A stretch of DNA of 64,000 bases. Origin: Myxocyprinus asiaticus. Taxonomy: Eukaryota > Chordata > Actinopteri > Cypriniformes > Catostomidae. The position numbers and the translations under genes were made by a program. A model generated the notes under the pieces. That model was not told where the DNA came from. It was given only the letters and a program-made list of their open reading frames with translations, and made no database searches. Every line of letters starts with the position of its first letter. Position 1 is the first letter of the stretch. Where the stretch lies: NCBI RefSeq assembly GCF_019703515.2, contig NC_059393.1, forward strand, positions 11,116,001-11,180,000, in the 5' to 3' direction. Shown in pieces: positions 23,008 to 34,120 of this stretch.

Positions 23008-25935
23008 AGTCTGCCTCTCTGTGGAGTTCTTCACAAACTACCAACCATGAGAGCTGTTGTGCTTGCCCTGACTGTAGCCCTTGTGGGTAAGTAAAAACCA
23101 GAATTGTATATATTTTGTATTAAAAGGTGTTTTTCTTTAAGTGTCATTTGAACATCTTGAAAACTATATTAAATACCAAAAAAAAAAAAAAAAAGATGAC
23201 TTAGAGTTTATTGTCTTTTCTTTCTTTTCAGCGAGTCAACAGATCAACCTTGGTAAGTAGCGTGATTTAATTTTCTATTTAATTTTTTCATTATAAAGTA
23301 GAAATTTAAAATTTTTGCACTATTGCTGGTAATGGCAAGACCAGTTTCAATGGACTCAACCCAAAATATTAAACTTTTTTCAGTTCCTGAGTTTGCCCTC
23401 GATAAGACCTATGTGTACAAGTATGAGGCTCTGCTTTTGGGAGGTCTCCCTCAAGAAGGTCTGGCCAGAGCAGGTGCAAAATTGATCACCAAGGTTCTCC
23501 TCAGTGCTGTGACAGAGAATACCTTCCTGATGAAGGTAAATACTACAAACAGCCATATAAATTCTAAGTGTCCTGCCACGAGACTAAAATAAATGTGCTA
23601 GCTAGCACCAGCTGTTAAAAGCAAAGATTCCATCAGTTAAAATGGAAATGTTCCCTTACAGCTCCTGGATCCTCTGATCTATGAGTACAGTGGCATCTGG
23701 CCCAAGGATTCTTTTGTTCCAGCCACTAAGCTCACTTCAGCACTGGCAGCTGAACTCCAGATTCCCATCAAGTTTGAGTATGCTAATGGTGTGGTTGGAA
23801 AGGTATTTGCTCCTGCAGGAGTCTCCCCTACTGTCATGAACTTGCACAGAGGAATCCTCAACATCTTTCAGCTCAACCTAAAGAATGCACCCAGGTAGTG
23901 AGTGCAGAGCCCTTCAGCTGGACATCTATCATAGTAAGTCTAACAGATTAAGTCAGTTAAGAGAGGACAAAGTGCTGTTTCCTAAAATGTAAAAAATAAA
24001 ATAATAATAATAATCTTTTATGATGAAATTCTGCTGATTAATTGCATCAATGTCTCTTTACCTGTGAAGCCCCTCTTATGATTGGAGCTGCTGGTAGTGC
24101 CTACATGATCAATGATGCTGCCACCATCCTGCCAAGAGCTTTTATAGCTAAAGCACGTGCCTACCTGGCTGGAGCTGCAGCTGATGTTCTTGAGGTGGGT
24201 CACCAAAAAGGAGGTATTTTTCCAACAAAATGATTTCTTGTCTTAGAATGTTTTGATAGTCTTCACGCTATGATTCCTCTCAAACAGATTGGTGTAAGAA
24301 CTGAAGGTATCCAGGAGGCTCTTTTGCAATCTCCAGCAGCAGATGAAAGTGTTGACCGTATCACCAAGATAAAGCGCACCCTAAGAGCAGTAAGTTATGA
24401 TTTCCACTTTATTGTTTAATTTTAAATCGTTTTAAAAACATGACTTAGGTAAAATACATACACTTTCTCTGTTTATTTCCCTCAAGCTCACAAACTGGAA
24501 GGCTCTGCCAAACAACCAGCCATTGGCTTCATTCTACATCAAATTGCTCAGACAGGAAGTGGCTTTTGCAAACATTGACAAGACTATCATTGAACAAGCT
24601 ATACCGGTGTTGTATTTTACTTCACGTCTTCTCCCTCATTAGCGTAATTTTTTTATCTGTCTCACAAAAAAACTGTTCTCACAATTGTATGTCTGCTAAA
24701 TGAAAACAATCCACAGCTTGCCACTGGACCCAAACCACGTGAACTGTTGAAGGAGGCCCTGAAAGCTTTGCAAGAAGGAATTGCATTACAGTATGCCAAA
24801 CCTCTGCTAGCAGCTGAAGTGCGTCGTATCTTTCCAACAGCAGTTGGTGTGCCCATGGAGTTCAGTTTCTACACTGCTGCAGTTGCTGCTGCAACTGTCA
24901 ATGGTGAGTTTTTTTTTCCATAGATTTTTTTTCTTTCTGCAGTTATAACAGGGTTACCCTTACTTTGATATTGTTTTGTTCATCCTTCTAGTTCAGGCTA
25001 TGATTACACCTCCTCTCCCTGAGCAGCCCGAGACCATCACTCTTGAGCAGCTGAAGAGGACTGATGTTCAATGCCAAGCTGAAGTTAAACCAAGGTATAC
25101 TTTTACAGCTACATGTGAAACTACCTGCTAAACATTTCTACAATAAACTTTTAACAAACATAAACTCCCTAATTCTTCCTCCAGTATTGCTCTGCAGACC
25201 TTTGCTGTAATGGGACTTAACACTGGCTTGATTCAAGCTGCTGTTATGGCCAAAGGAAAGATCTGCACAATCATCCCTGGAAAAGTTTCTGCAAGAGCAG
25301 ATATTCTCAAGGGCAATTACAAGGTGGAGGCTCTGCCTGTTGAGGTTCCTGAACATATTGCTACTATGAGGTAATGCAATGTAAATTCTATTGATGTAGC
25401 AAACATTTTAAATGAATGATCTGAAAGGTTTCTGAAAGTTAAAAAGTTTCAGAAGTGTTAATTCCTTCGGTCTCATATCCCAACCTTGTCTTGTTCCGAA
25501 AGCTTTGAGACTCTTGCTGTGGTCAGAAACATTGAAGATCCCTCTGCAGAGAGAATTGTTTCCTTGGTACCTGAATTGTCCATGCAAAAGACACCTTATG
25601 CTGGTGATTTGGTAAGCTTTAAACTTAAATGTTGACCTTTCATATGCTTAAAGTTGTAAAGTGCCTTTTTTTACATTACTTAATTTTTCTCTTCAGTCAT
25701 CAGAGAACACTGATCCTGATATGCAAGCTGTGAGAGCTGCTATTCCATTCCACAAGACCCTCTGTCTTACTGTCCCATATATTGAAATCAAGGGATGCAT
25801 TGAGGTGCATTCACACAATGCTGTTTTATCAAGAATTCTCCTCTGTTCTACATAATTGGACAGCACTCAGCCCATGTTTCAGTAGCAAGAGGTATTCTTA
25901 AAGACATTAAGAATTAAAATATATATACAAGTATA

Positions 25936-26436
25936 CACTACAGGTCAAAAGTTTTGAAACACTTACTCATTCTTTATTATAATTATTATTTTTTTTTTCA
26001 CATTTAGAATAATAGTAAAATCATCAAAACTATGGAATAACATAAATGGAACTATGGGAATTATGTTGTGACTAAACAAAATCCAAAATAAATCAAAACT
26101 GTGTTATATTTTAGCATCTTCTAAGTAGTCACCCTTTGCCTAGAATTTGCAAACATGAACTCTTGACATTTTCTCAACCAAATTCTTGAGGTATCACCCT
26201 AGGATGCTTTTTAAACAGTATTGAAGGAGATCCCATCTATGTTGGGCACTTATTGGCTGCTTTTCTTTTTTTTAATTAAATTTTAGTTTTATAATGAAAT
26301 AAATTAATATGGTGGCACAATTATATTTTTTTCTACAAAACTAATTTCAAACATTTAAGCATACGCCTTCAGATCAAAAGATGTTTAAGATCATGAGAAA
26401 CATTTCAGTCAAGTGTTTCAAAACTTTTGACCGGTA
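25936..26436. mobile_element. Tc1-like MITE in pseudogene intron 21
   Basis: Left CAGGTCAAAAGTTTTGAAAC and right TTTCAAAACTTTTGACCGG inverted repeats enclose about 500 bp with no transposase. TA dinucleotides flank it. The same intron in the intact paralogue (51145-51220) lacks it. Confidence 0.85.
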
Positions 26437-26548
26437 TAAGTATATATAAAAAATATAATGCTAATGGTTTGTCGTTCTGGCTTCAGGTGAAGGTCCTGCA
26501 GTTGAAAAACTCGAGCTTGAGGTTCAAGTTAGGGAAAGCGCATCCTTT

Positions 26549-26803
26549 AGGGCAGTGGTAGCTCAGCGGTTAAGGCTCTGGGTTACTGATCAGAAGGTTG
26601 GGGGTTCAAGCCCCAGCACTGCCAAGATGCCACTGTTGGGCCCTTGAGCAAGGCCCTTAACCCTATCTGCTCCAGGGGTGCTGTATCATGGCTGACCCTG
26701 CACTCTGACCCCAGCCTAGCTGGGATATGTGAAAAAGAAGAATTTCACCGTATATGTGCAAATGTATAATGTGTGATAAATAAAGAAAATTATAATTATA
26801 ATT
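26549..26803 (+). mobile_element. tRNA-derived SINE inside vitellogenin exon 22
   Basis: Pol III A box (TAGCTCAGCGG) and B box (GGTTCAAGCCC at 26603-26613), a unique body, then a LINE2-like tail ending in ATAAATAAAG and (AATTAT)n. Host exon sequence stops after CATCCTT and resumes at GATGAAACTGAGG. About 65 bp of exon just upstream are also missing against the intact copy. Confidence 0.92.
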
Positions 26804-28305
26804 GATGAAACTGAGGGAAATCCTGGAGACTGAAGCAAAAGAAGTTCCTGTCTCTTCTGAAAGCAGCAGTAGCCGCTGCAGCCGCATCATCAGTTCCAGC
26901 AGTTCAAGCTCCTCCATGTCCAGCTCTTGCATAACTAAGGTGAGGACACAGATTGTTGCTTGTTGGTGATGTAGCCAATATTTTTATCATAAATGTCTCC
27001 ATGAGGAATTTTGTTGTGCACTGAGTTATTTTGTATTGATTGATTTACAGACTGCCACCATGATTGAGCCCTTCAGGAAATTCCACAAAGATCAGGTAAT
27101 TATTAAAAGATACTATTGTTAATACGATTTTTACTTTATGTAATTATTTGGTTTTTCTTGTTTCACTTGATACAAAACTTTCCTTTGCCTGCAGTTCATG
27201 TCACCCCATGGAGCCTCAAAGGCAGTTAGCAGTGGAAGCACTGGATCAAGCTTTGAGGCTATTCAGAAACGGGTGAATCGATTTGTCTTTTCTTTCGTAA
27301 TAACACAAAACTCAAAGGTGCTTTTCTGTGAATAACTAAAATTCCCACAGTAATTGGTTATGGTTTATGTCTTCAGGCTAAGTTCCTCGGAAATTCTATT
27401 CCACCTGTTTTTGCTATCATTGCCCATGCCGTAAGAGTTGACAAAAAGCTGCTGGGCTACCAACTTGCTGCATACTTTGACAAGTCAACTGCAAGAGTGC
27501 AGCTCATCATTTCTTCAATTGCTGAAAATGACAACTTGAAGATTTGTGCTGATGGTGTCCTGCTAAGCAAACACAAAGTCACTGTAAGACTGGAACTCTT
27601 GTGATTCTAAAACACAACAAAAATATCTTTGTACTAAAGCAAATTGACTTACTTTAGTACCATTGAGAACAAATATCCTTTTTTCAGGCCAAGTTGGCTT
27701 GGGGTCCAGAGTGTCAACAATATGCTGTTACTGCTAAAGCTGAGGCCGGTGTTCTTGGAGAATTCCCTGCTGTCCGTCTAGAGCTGGAATGGGAGAGGCT
27801 TCCAATAATTGTCACCACCTATGCCCAAAAGTAGAATTCATCAACACCTAACAAGAAATGTTTGGTATATGTTAAAAATGAAAATGGTGTTAAATATTTC
27901 CTCTTCTCTGGGGCATCACTTAGGCTGTCTAAGCACATCACTATGGCAGCTCTCCGGGCTGGATTCAAGCTTGAAAGAGCCACGAACAGTGAGAAAGAGG
28001 TTGATCTGACCGTGGCCTTGCCAACCCAGAGGACCCTGAATATCATTGCTAGGATTCCAGAGGTCAGAGGCCAGATTGTTTGTAAATTATTTAGTACTCA
28101 CAGAGATTTAATATGAAAAAAATAACTAATTCATTTTGTACCTGCTGCTCTAGATGACACTGTCAAGGATGGCTGTTCATCTCCCAGTTGCTGTTCACAT
28201 CAATCCAGATGGAACTTTTTCTATTCATATTGATATAGAAACTCTTCAGAACCCAGAACTACTTCTAGAAACAATAACTAATTAAGTAGCATGTTATGTA
28301 ACATT

Positions 28306-28311
28306 AATAAA
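28306..28311 (+). promoter_or_regulatory. Polyadenylation signal of the vitellogenin pseudogene
   Basis: AATAAA 20 nt after the original stop, at the same relative place as in the intact copy (53043). Confidence 0.75.
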
Positions 28312-31300
28312 TTTCCTGCAGAACTCAAAAATGCATGATTTGCTTTATTTCACAATATGGTCCAGCAACACACATATTGAATGCTTTTTAATGGTTAAAT
28401 GAAGTTAATAAAATTTGACTTATATTTAAAGGCTTTTAATGTTGAAATAATTTACATGGTAACACTTAGAATAAGGTTGTATTTGTTAAAATTAGTTAAG
28501 TGAAAAAGTCCAGTGTGCAAGTTAAAAATAGACCAGCGAGCAAACGTTTCAGCCCATAGCTTTCTTCAGTGCAAATTTACTTTACTAAGATTAATAAGAT
28601 CTGAAAAAGTTTTTGTTGAGAGTTTCACTTCACACGAGGGTTCACAAATATGCTATAGTATAAATAATAAGAATTAAGAGATTACAAACATTAGTAACAC
28701 ATCAACTGATGTTCAGATGGCTTCAACTTTAAAATAACTATAAGTTACTATTAAGTTATATTACTGAAGTGCACAAAAGCATATGTACAATAATTTAAAG
28801 GCCAATCCCTTTAAAGATATGCTGTAACCAACTGATTTAGAAGGAAAATATGTGGATTGTTATGGGACCATGCACAATAGCAATGCACTCTAATGCTTTT
28901 TCTTTCTATAAGATTTACTCCTCTAGATTATAATTTCCTTGTACTCCGATGTACCAATTCAAAATACTGTAAATCCACCAGTGAAAATACAGTATAAAGG
29001 CCAAGTATGATCTACATTGCAGTTAGTCTATAATCGAAGACTCAGACACATAAACTTTGCTGTAATAACACAGAGCTTTACCAGCTGAGCCACACAAACT
29101 ATAGCTATGCCTGTTGCCAAAGAGACAAAGCATCAGGGTAGTAACCACAATATACTTTGAGGGGGACAAAGTACACAAATAATTGATATCCTTGTTGCTG
29201 TTCTGCTACAGTCCATTATGCATCACCGTCTGTTTGTCATTAAGTTGTTGCAGGAATAACATAAAGGTTTAAAAATAAAGTTAGATTTTTAGCGTGCTCA
29301 GTTGTCTCATCAATGTGCCATCAATGTCTCAACACCACTCATCAGTGTCATTTGAGCTATTAAGTATCTAACTAAACATGCAAAATTTGACCACTGTTTT
29401 ATGATTAAAATGTTGTACCAACCGAAAGTAATTTCCAAGTGTTTAAACTATTCATCATTTGGTGAAATTTGCCATTTTGAATTGAAAATATGTCATGTAA
29501 AGTATGTGATTCATATGTCATTGTCACAAAGGCGGGTTTCAGTAAAACAAAAATTGATGTCTCAGTCAAAGTATCACATAAGTGCAATGGTGTTTATTTA
29601 CAAAGTTCCCAGGGAAGTGAAAACAATTTTGGTTGATTCCATATAAAAAAAAATAATAATAAAAAAAAAGAATTACAGAATTCCTACCACAGCTACCTTC
29701 CACTCCAACTCTCCCAACTCTGAAAACGGAGCTACTTATATATCCAATGCCCCTCCCCTGGGACATACCTATAGCAGTAACAGCTCACCAAATCACAAAG
29801 TTTGAAGTACATCATACATTATTTTTTTCTTCACATAAAACAAAAGGACTAATCCATCTCTGTTTAGACATTAAACATTTAACCAAAAATACATAAAATA
29901 ATAAAACAACACAGATATCAAGTGGTTTTGTCCATTCATCGGGTGACCCGGAAACAGAACCTGAAACAAAACATAGAAGTCCCCCAATGGTGGAACATGG
30001 ATGTTACAAATGAAAACAACAAAAGGAGACTGAACCTTCGGTGGCTGCTACATACCACAATACACTAAACAGATAAGTGCAATAAACAATATTAAACAAA
30101 TAAATGTGTCTCTGTGGGTTTGTGGACTGAAATAACCATATGGGATGAAATGGTGACATGAGTGAGGTGTATGTATGTGTGTGTGTGTATGTGTGTGTGT
30201 GTGTGTGAGAGAGAGAACACACAGCGCGTCACCTGCACAATGAGAGCAGCATGAATGAATGGGTCAATTTCAAATGTATGTGGTGTCCATGTGAGTACCG
30301 TCATGGTCAGTGACAGAGCCCTCTGTCACAGTCATTCATAATTGTGAATGAGAAAACATTAATGGAGTAGTTTTCAGCATGTCAGGATTAAGATAAAGTG
30401 TGAATTTGTGTACAGTATAAAGGAACTGAATGAATGTGGTTATCTGGTAGGTTTTTGAAGGAGCTTTTTAGAAAATTCACTTGAAATTGTCTAAGAAAAT
30501 GATTGATAAAACACAAAGTAGAGATCAGATCAGAACTAGAACATTATACCTATGATTTGAGGCTTCCATTGAGTTTTTAGGTTTTGAAGAAAAGATTGTT
30601 TTAAGATAGGGGAAAAACAATGAGGCATAACTTGATGGCAGTAAATAATTTTGTGTATTTTCTTTTTACTAGCCAGCTGATGTCATGTCATTTTACAGAT
30701 ACATCAGTGATGAAAGGAAATTCCAATTATATTAGTCTTTTCTTTGATACAGCACAAATAATAAAAAAAAAAAAAAGATGACTGAAGCAGGCAAATTGCT
30801 AGCAATGCAGACACAGTGTTTCTCTTGTACTGTGAGAACTAAAAAAAACAACATATATTTTATGAAAGAAATGTTTTGGTTACTGATAGCACGTTCCTAC
30901 TTAGGTTGACTTTTGGTAAATTTGAAACCCGCCACAGGGTGTCCGGTAAGAGACTTAGTCCATAGATGTCTGAGATTTGGGAGTAACCCATTTATTTGTC
31001 ACCGCAACAACTCAAATAATTGCACGGATCAGTGTCTCTGCATGTTGCATGCAGGTGCTGATTGGCTGCTGTGCTGGATGCTGTGCATCGCTCAATCTCA
31101 GCAAAAGAGAGAGACTTAATCAGAAGGCATATTATACTGACAAGTAATGGCATTTATAACATTTTAAAACCAAAAATGATCAAAGTTTGGTTGCATTTAA
31201 AAAACGTAAATGCATTTAAAGCCTTTATTCAAAAAATTATAATTTTATCACCTTTACTATTTTAATGGACTGAGGAACATTATATTTGTGACCTCAACAC

Positions 31301-31350
31301 CCGCAACCCCCCACCCCCAAAATGGTTTGGCCCCCAATGTTCAAAATGTG
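28312..31350. other. Pseudogene 3' flank, non-coding
   Basis: AT-rich. Contains a retroelement-tail-like motif at about 28520-28575 and a (GT)n tract at about 30171-30207. I see no exon-like structure. Confidence 0.5.
30171..30207. repeat. (TG)n microsatellite
   Basis: Imperfect TG/TATG repeats. Confidence 0.9.
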
Positions 31351-31358
31351 GTTACGGC

Positions 31359-32637
31359 CAGGGGCGGACTAGGAATAAAAAGTGGCCCTGGATATAATAA
31401 GTACTTAATAGATCAGACAAATAACATGTCAGAAAACGTTTTTCCCAACACACAGATGATAGGTTAAAATGTGCATGAATGTACAAGGGAAAGTGTGTAT
31501 TTTAAGTGCTGTGACAAGTCAGCAAGTTTTTAAAGATCTTAATCACCTTTCAATTTTTTTCTAGCAGTGCAAATAAACTATTGGCTCAATTAATATGAGG
31601 TTGTGGAAACAACAAGTATAATAATAATATATTATATATGTATATATAGTTATACAAGATCATAAAATTTTGTTTAAAATAGTTAGATGGAGAAAGTGTC
31701 ACACAGCATGACACTAATGACAATGCTTAAAATTTCATGTCAATTACTCACATAACTATGTGTAAATGTTTATTTAAAAAAATCAATGAAAACAAGTTTG
31801 GCAGAACATGTACATATATAATATACAAATATAAATATATGTAAAAAAATAAATAAACACCTCTTAAAGTGTAGATCTTTGCAGATATTTTGAAGATTAA
31901 CTGCTCACATTTTCACTCATGTGTTTGTTGCATCTTTATATCTGCAGTGGTTTAATTCCTTCCCCAGATTATTCTTGAGAAAATGTTAAAAAGCCCTATA
32001 TTTGACAAGCACTGTTTCTGCTATCTTTTAAATAAGTAAGCCTCAAAGACTCAAATAGCCATAAAGTCACATTTTTCATGACTTATTTTCTGCAAGTTAA
32101 CAGGGGTGAGCATTATTCAGCAAGTCACACTTCAGCTCCGAGTAATGCTTTGCGGTATGAATAAATTATGAAAATGACTATGTACTGCTCATAGCTTTAC
32201 TGTTTGCCGATTTTATTTACGCTGCTGTTATTGTATTTGTTGTATCTTGCAGTTATTTGTCATTCAGTGATTATTCAGAGCTCAACTAATACTTAATATG
32301 TTGTTTGCGGTTGTCACCATTACTGTGATTTGTATGTCAAATAATCAGGTCCACACGAAGTGAATGTGCACAGAAGATATATGCGCTCTGTTGTGTTTGC
32401 GATTTCAAAATAAAAGTCCATTGCGTTGTTTCAAATTTAGAACCATTTTAATAGCTTGTCTTGCATAGGTTATTATATAATGGCTTGTTTATGAGGAGCG
32501 CATGTGGATGTTGGATACCAGGGTGGCAGCCTATATCGCCTGTGGGATGGGCTGGTTCATGCGCAGCAGGCTAGCCCAAATTAATCAGCGGCCCACAGGG
32601 TAAACGCCCGGTGCTCCCGATGGCCAGTCCGCCCCTG
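31359..32637. mobile_element. hAT-type non-autonomous transposon with target-site duplication
   Basis: Ends are CAGGGGCGGACT and its inverse AGTCCGCCCCTG. They are flanked by GTTACGGC (31351-31358) and GTTATGGC (32638-32645), an 8-bp target-site duplication with one mismatch. The interior is AT-rich without a transposase. A diverged relative lies at about 56545-57700. Confidence 0.9.
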
Positions 32638-32645
32638 GTTATGGC

Positions 32646-33170
32646 CTTGCAAAGCATTGCTGTCAAAATGATGTTTTGACTATTATCAATAGTTTTTATA
32701 CAAATCTGAAGGTTTTTTTTACGGAAAGTGTTCCGATTTTTTTTCGGCAAACACCGGTATAAATGCAGCTGATACACATCCCTGAAAATTTTATAATTAA
32801 AAATAAATAGTTGCAGTTCATGAACCCTTTGTACTGCAAACATAATCCCTTTCTGTTTTTGAAAGTCTGCTTATGGTTTTTTGTCTTTACATTTGTATAT
32901 CACTCTGCCTGTTATATTCTCACGGCTTTAAAAATAGCAGCGAGTTTCAGCAATTCGTTTGCACTGAGCTCATAGAAAATCCTCAAAAAAAGACTCTTTA
33001 CATGCTATATATTACTGTAGACAAACAAATTGCAGAATCAATTTTTATTGCAAGTATAATATAACAAAGGATTGCAATAATTTTAATAAAGACTGAGAGC
33101 CAGGGTATTCTTTTATATTCTTTTAATACTATGCATCATATTTTATAATATACTTGTTATTTTAAATGTT

Positions 33171-33173
<3 letters not shown>
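32646..33173. other. Non-coding DNA
   Basis: No recognisable gene or element. Confidence 0.5.

Positions 33174-33238
<65 letters not shown>
33174..33238. repeat. (AC)n(AT)n compound microsatellite
   Basis: About 40 bp of AC followed by about 24 bp of AT. Confidence 0.95.
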
Positions 33239-33239
<1 letters not shown>

Positions 33240-33326
33240 AATTACGGACTCTGTGTGAATAGACCTTCCATTAGAGGTTCGTCTCGCAAAATCGTCACAA
33301 GATTTGGTGTGAACAGGCCTTAACCC

Positions 33327-33600
33327 TGTGGTGATGGGGGCATGGCCCAGTGACACAGAACGGTAAAGATTGACACCTGTGGGAAATCACCTCTTTTATG
33401 TTTGCAGTGAGAGTGGAGAGAGAGAAAAAGGGCAATCCAGACCACCAGAGGGGAGAGAGAGACACACATGAAGCTGACTGTGTATGCATTGTGCTGAAAA
33501 CTGTTTTGTGTTAGCTGAAAAGTGGAAAATAAAAGATTAACATTGACTGTTCATCTGGCCCCCAATTCCTGCTTCACAAGAGTGCAAGAAACCTGTCACA
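33327..33600 (+). mobile_element. Solo LTR, 274 bp, with 5-bp target-site duplication
   Basis: Begins TGTGGTGATGGGGGCATGG and ends AAACCTGTCACA. Both sides are flanked by AACCC (33322-33326 and 33601-33605). It contains an AATAAA near 33527. TG...CA ends plus a 5-bp duplication define an LTR retrotransposon remnant. The internal region was lost, presumably by LTR recombination. Confidence 0.88.
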
Positions 33601-33605
33601 AACCC

Positions 33606-34120
33606 TTAAAAGGTGTTCATATCCTAGGGTATCCAAACATTTGATAAGCTGGGGAAAGGAGCACTGAGCAAAGGGGTCAAATTTCTGTGAAAATTATTAA
33701 AAAGGGGGTCCCTGCAAATACTGAGGTAGTGTGCCTATTAGAAAAACTCTGGCATCAACTCACAATCTTTATCTAAATATGACTAAATTGTAGCATGTCA
33801 TGAGAAAACCACTGACCTCGAGGTAAAAGTTTATATCTTTACCATGTTCACCATATTTCAAGGGATATTCTCTGCTTAAAATATTGTCGCTAGGAATTGT
33901 ATTATTCTGTTTATATTGAAAAGTTATTAATTAAATATTTGCATTTTTTCTTAATCTGACACATAATTTGTGTATCTCAAGGGATACGTTGGCCATTTAG
34001 GGTTATAAAAAAGAGGTCAGTTTATGAATGAAGTGTTAATGGAGAATGGTTGACTGTGTTTTACAATTTTAAATTACCTTCAATTGTTAAGTTTTAAGTC
34101 ATTAGTACAAGGATTGGATC
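33606..34120. other. Non-coding DNA
   Basis: No recognisable feature. Confidence 0.45.

Larger units (their letters stand above)
23047..28285 (+). pseudogene. vtg: Vitellogenin pseudogene (exons 5-12 deleted, frameshift, SINE in the phosvitin exon)
   Basis: Exons by homology to the intact copy: 23047-23086, 23232-23252, 23384-23535, 23662-23880 (exon 4 start), then a direct join at about 23904-23933 to the end of exon 13, and exons 14-28 at 24070-24194, 24288-24389, 24487-24606, 24717-24903, 24992-25094, 25185-25370, 25503-25611, 25697-25891, 26487-26939, 27051-27095, 27195-27272, 27377-27583, 27688-27830, 27924-28062, 28154-28285. Three independent lesions: (1) exons 5-12 and parts of 4 and 13 are lost, creating an in-frame TAG at 23896 after 149 codons; (2) 1 nt is lost in exon 21 (about 25821-25835), giving TAA at 25853; (3) a 255-bp SINE plus a local deletion sits in the phosvitin exon 22. 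The lost exons include the receptor-binding-like VTKSKDL region. Splice sites and promoter remain, so transcription is possible, but at most a 149-residue N-terminal fragment would result. Confidence 0.9.

Noticed and set aside
23047..28285. Vitellogenin copy 1 as a functional phosvitin-less or short vitellogenin gene
   Set aside because: Known phosvitin-less vitellogenins keep the lipovitellin core. This copy has a stop after 149 codons, a separate frameshift and an exonic SINE.
29050..29085. tRNA-like motif (TTTACCAGCTGAGCCAC, inverse of an A box)
   Set aside because: No B box at the right distance and no cloverleaf can be drawn; likely chance or a SINE scrap.
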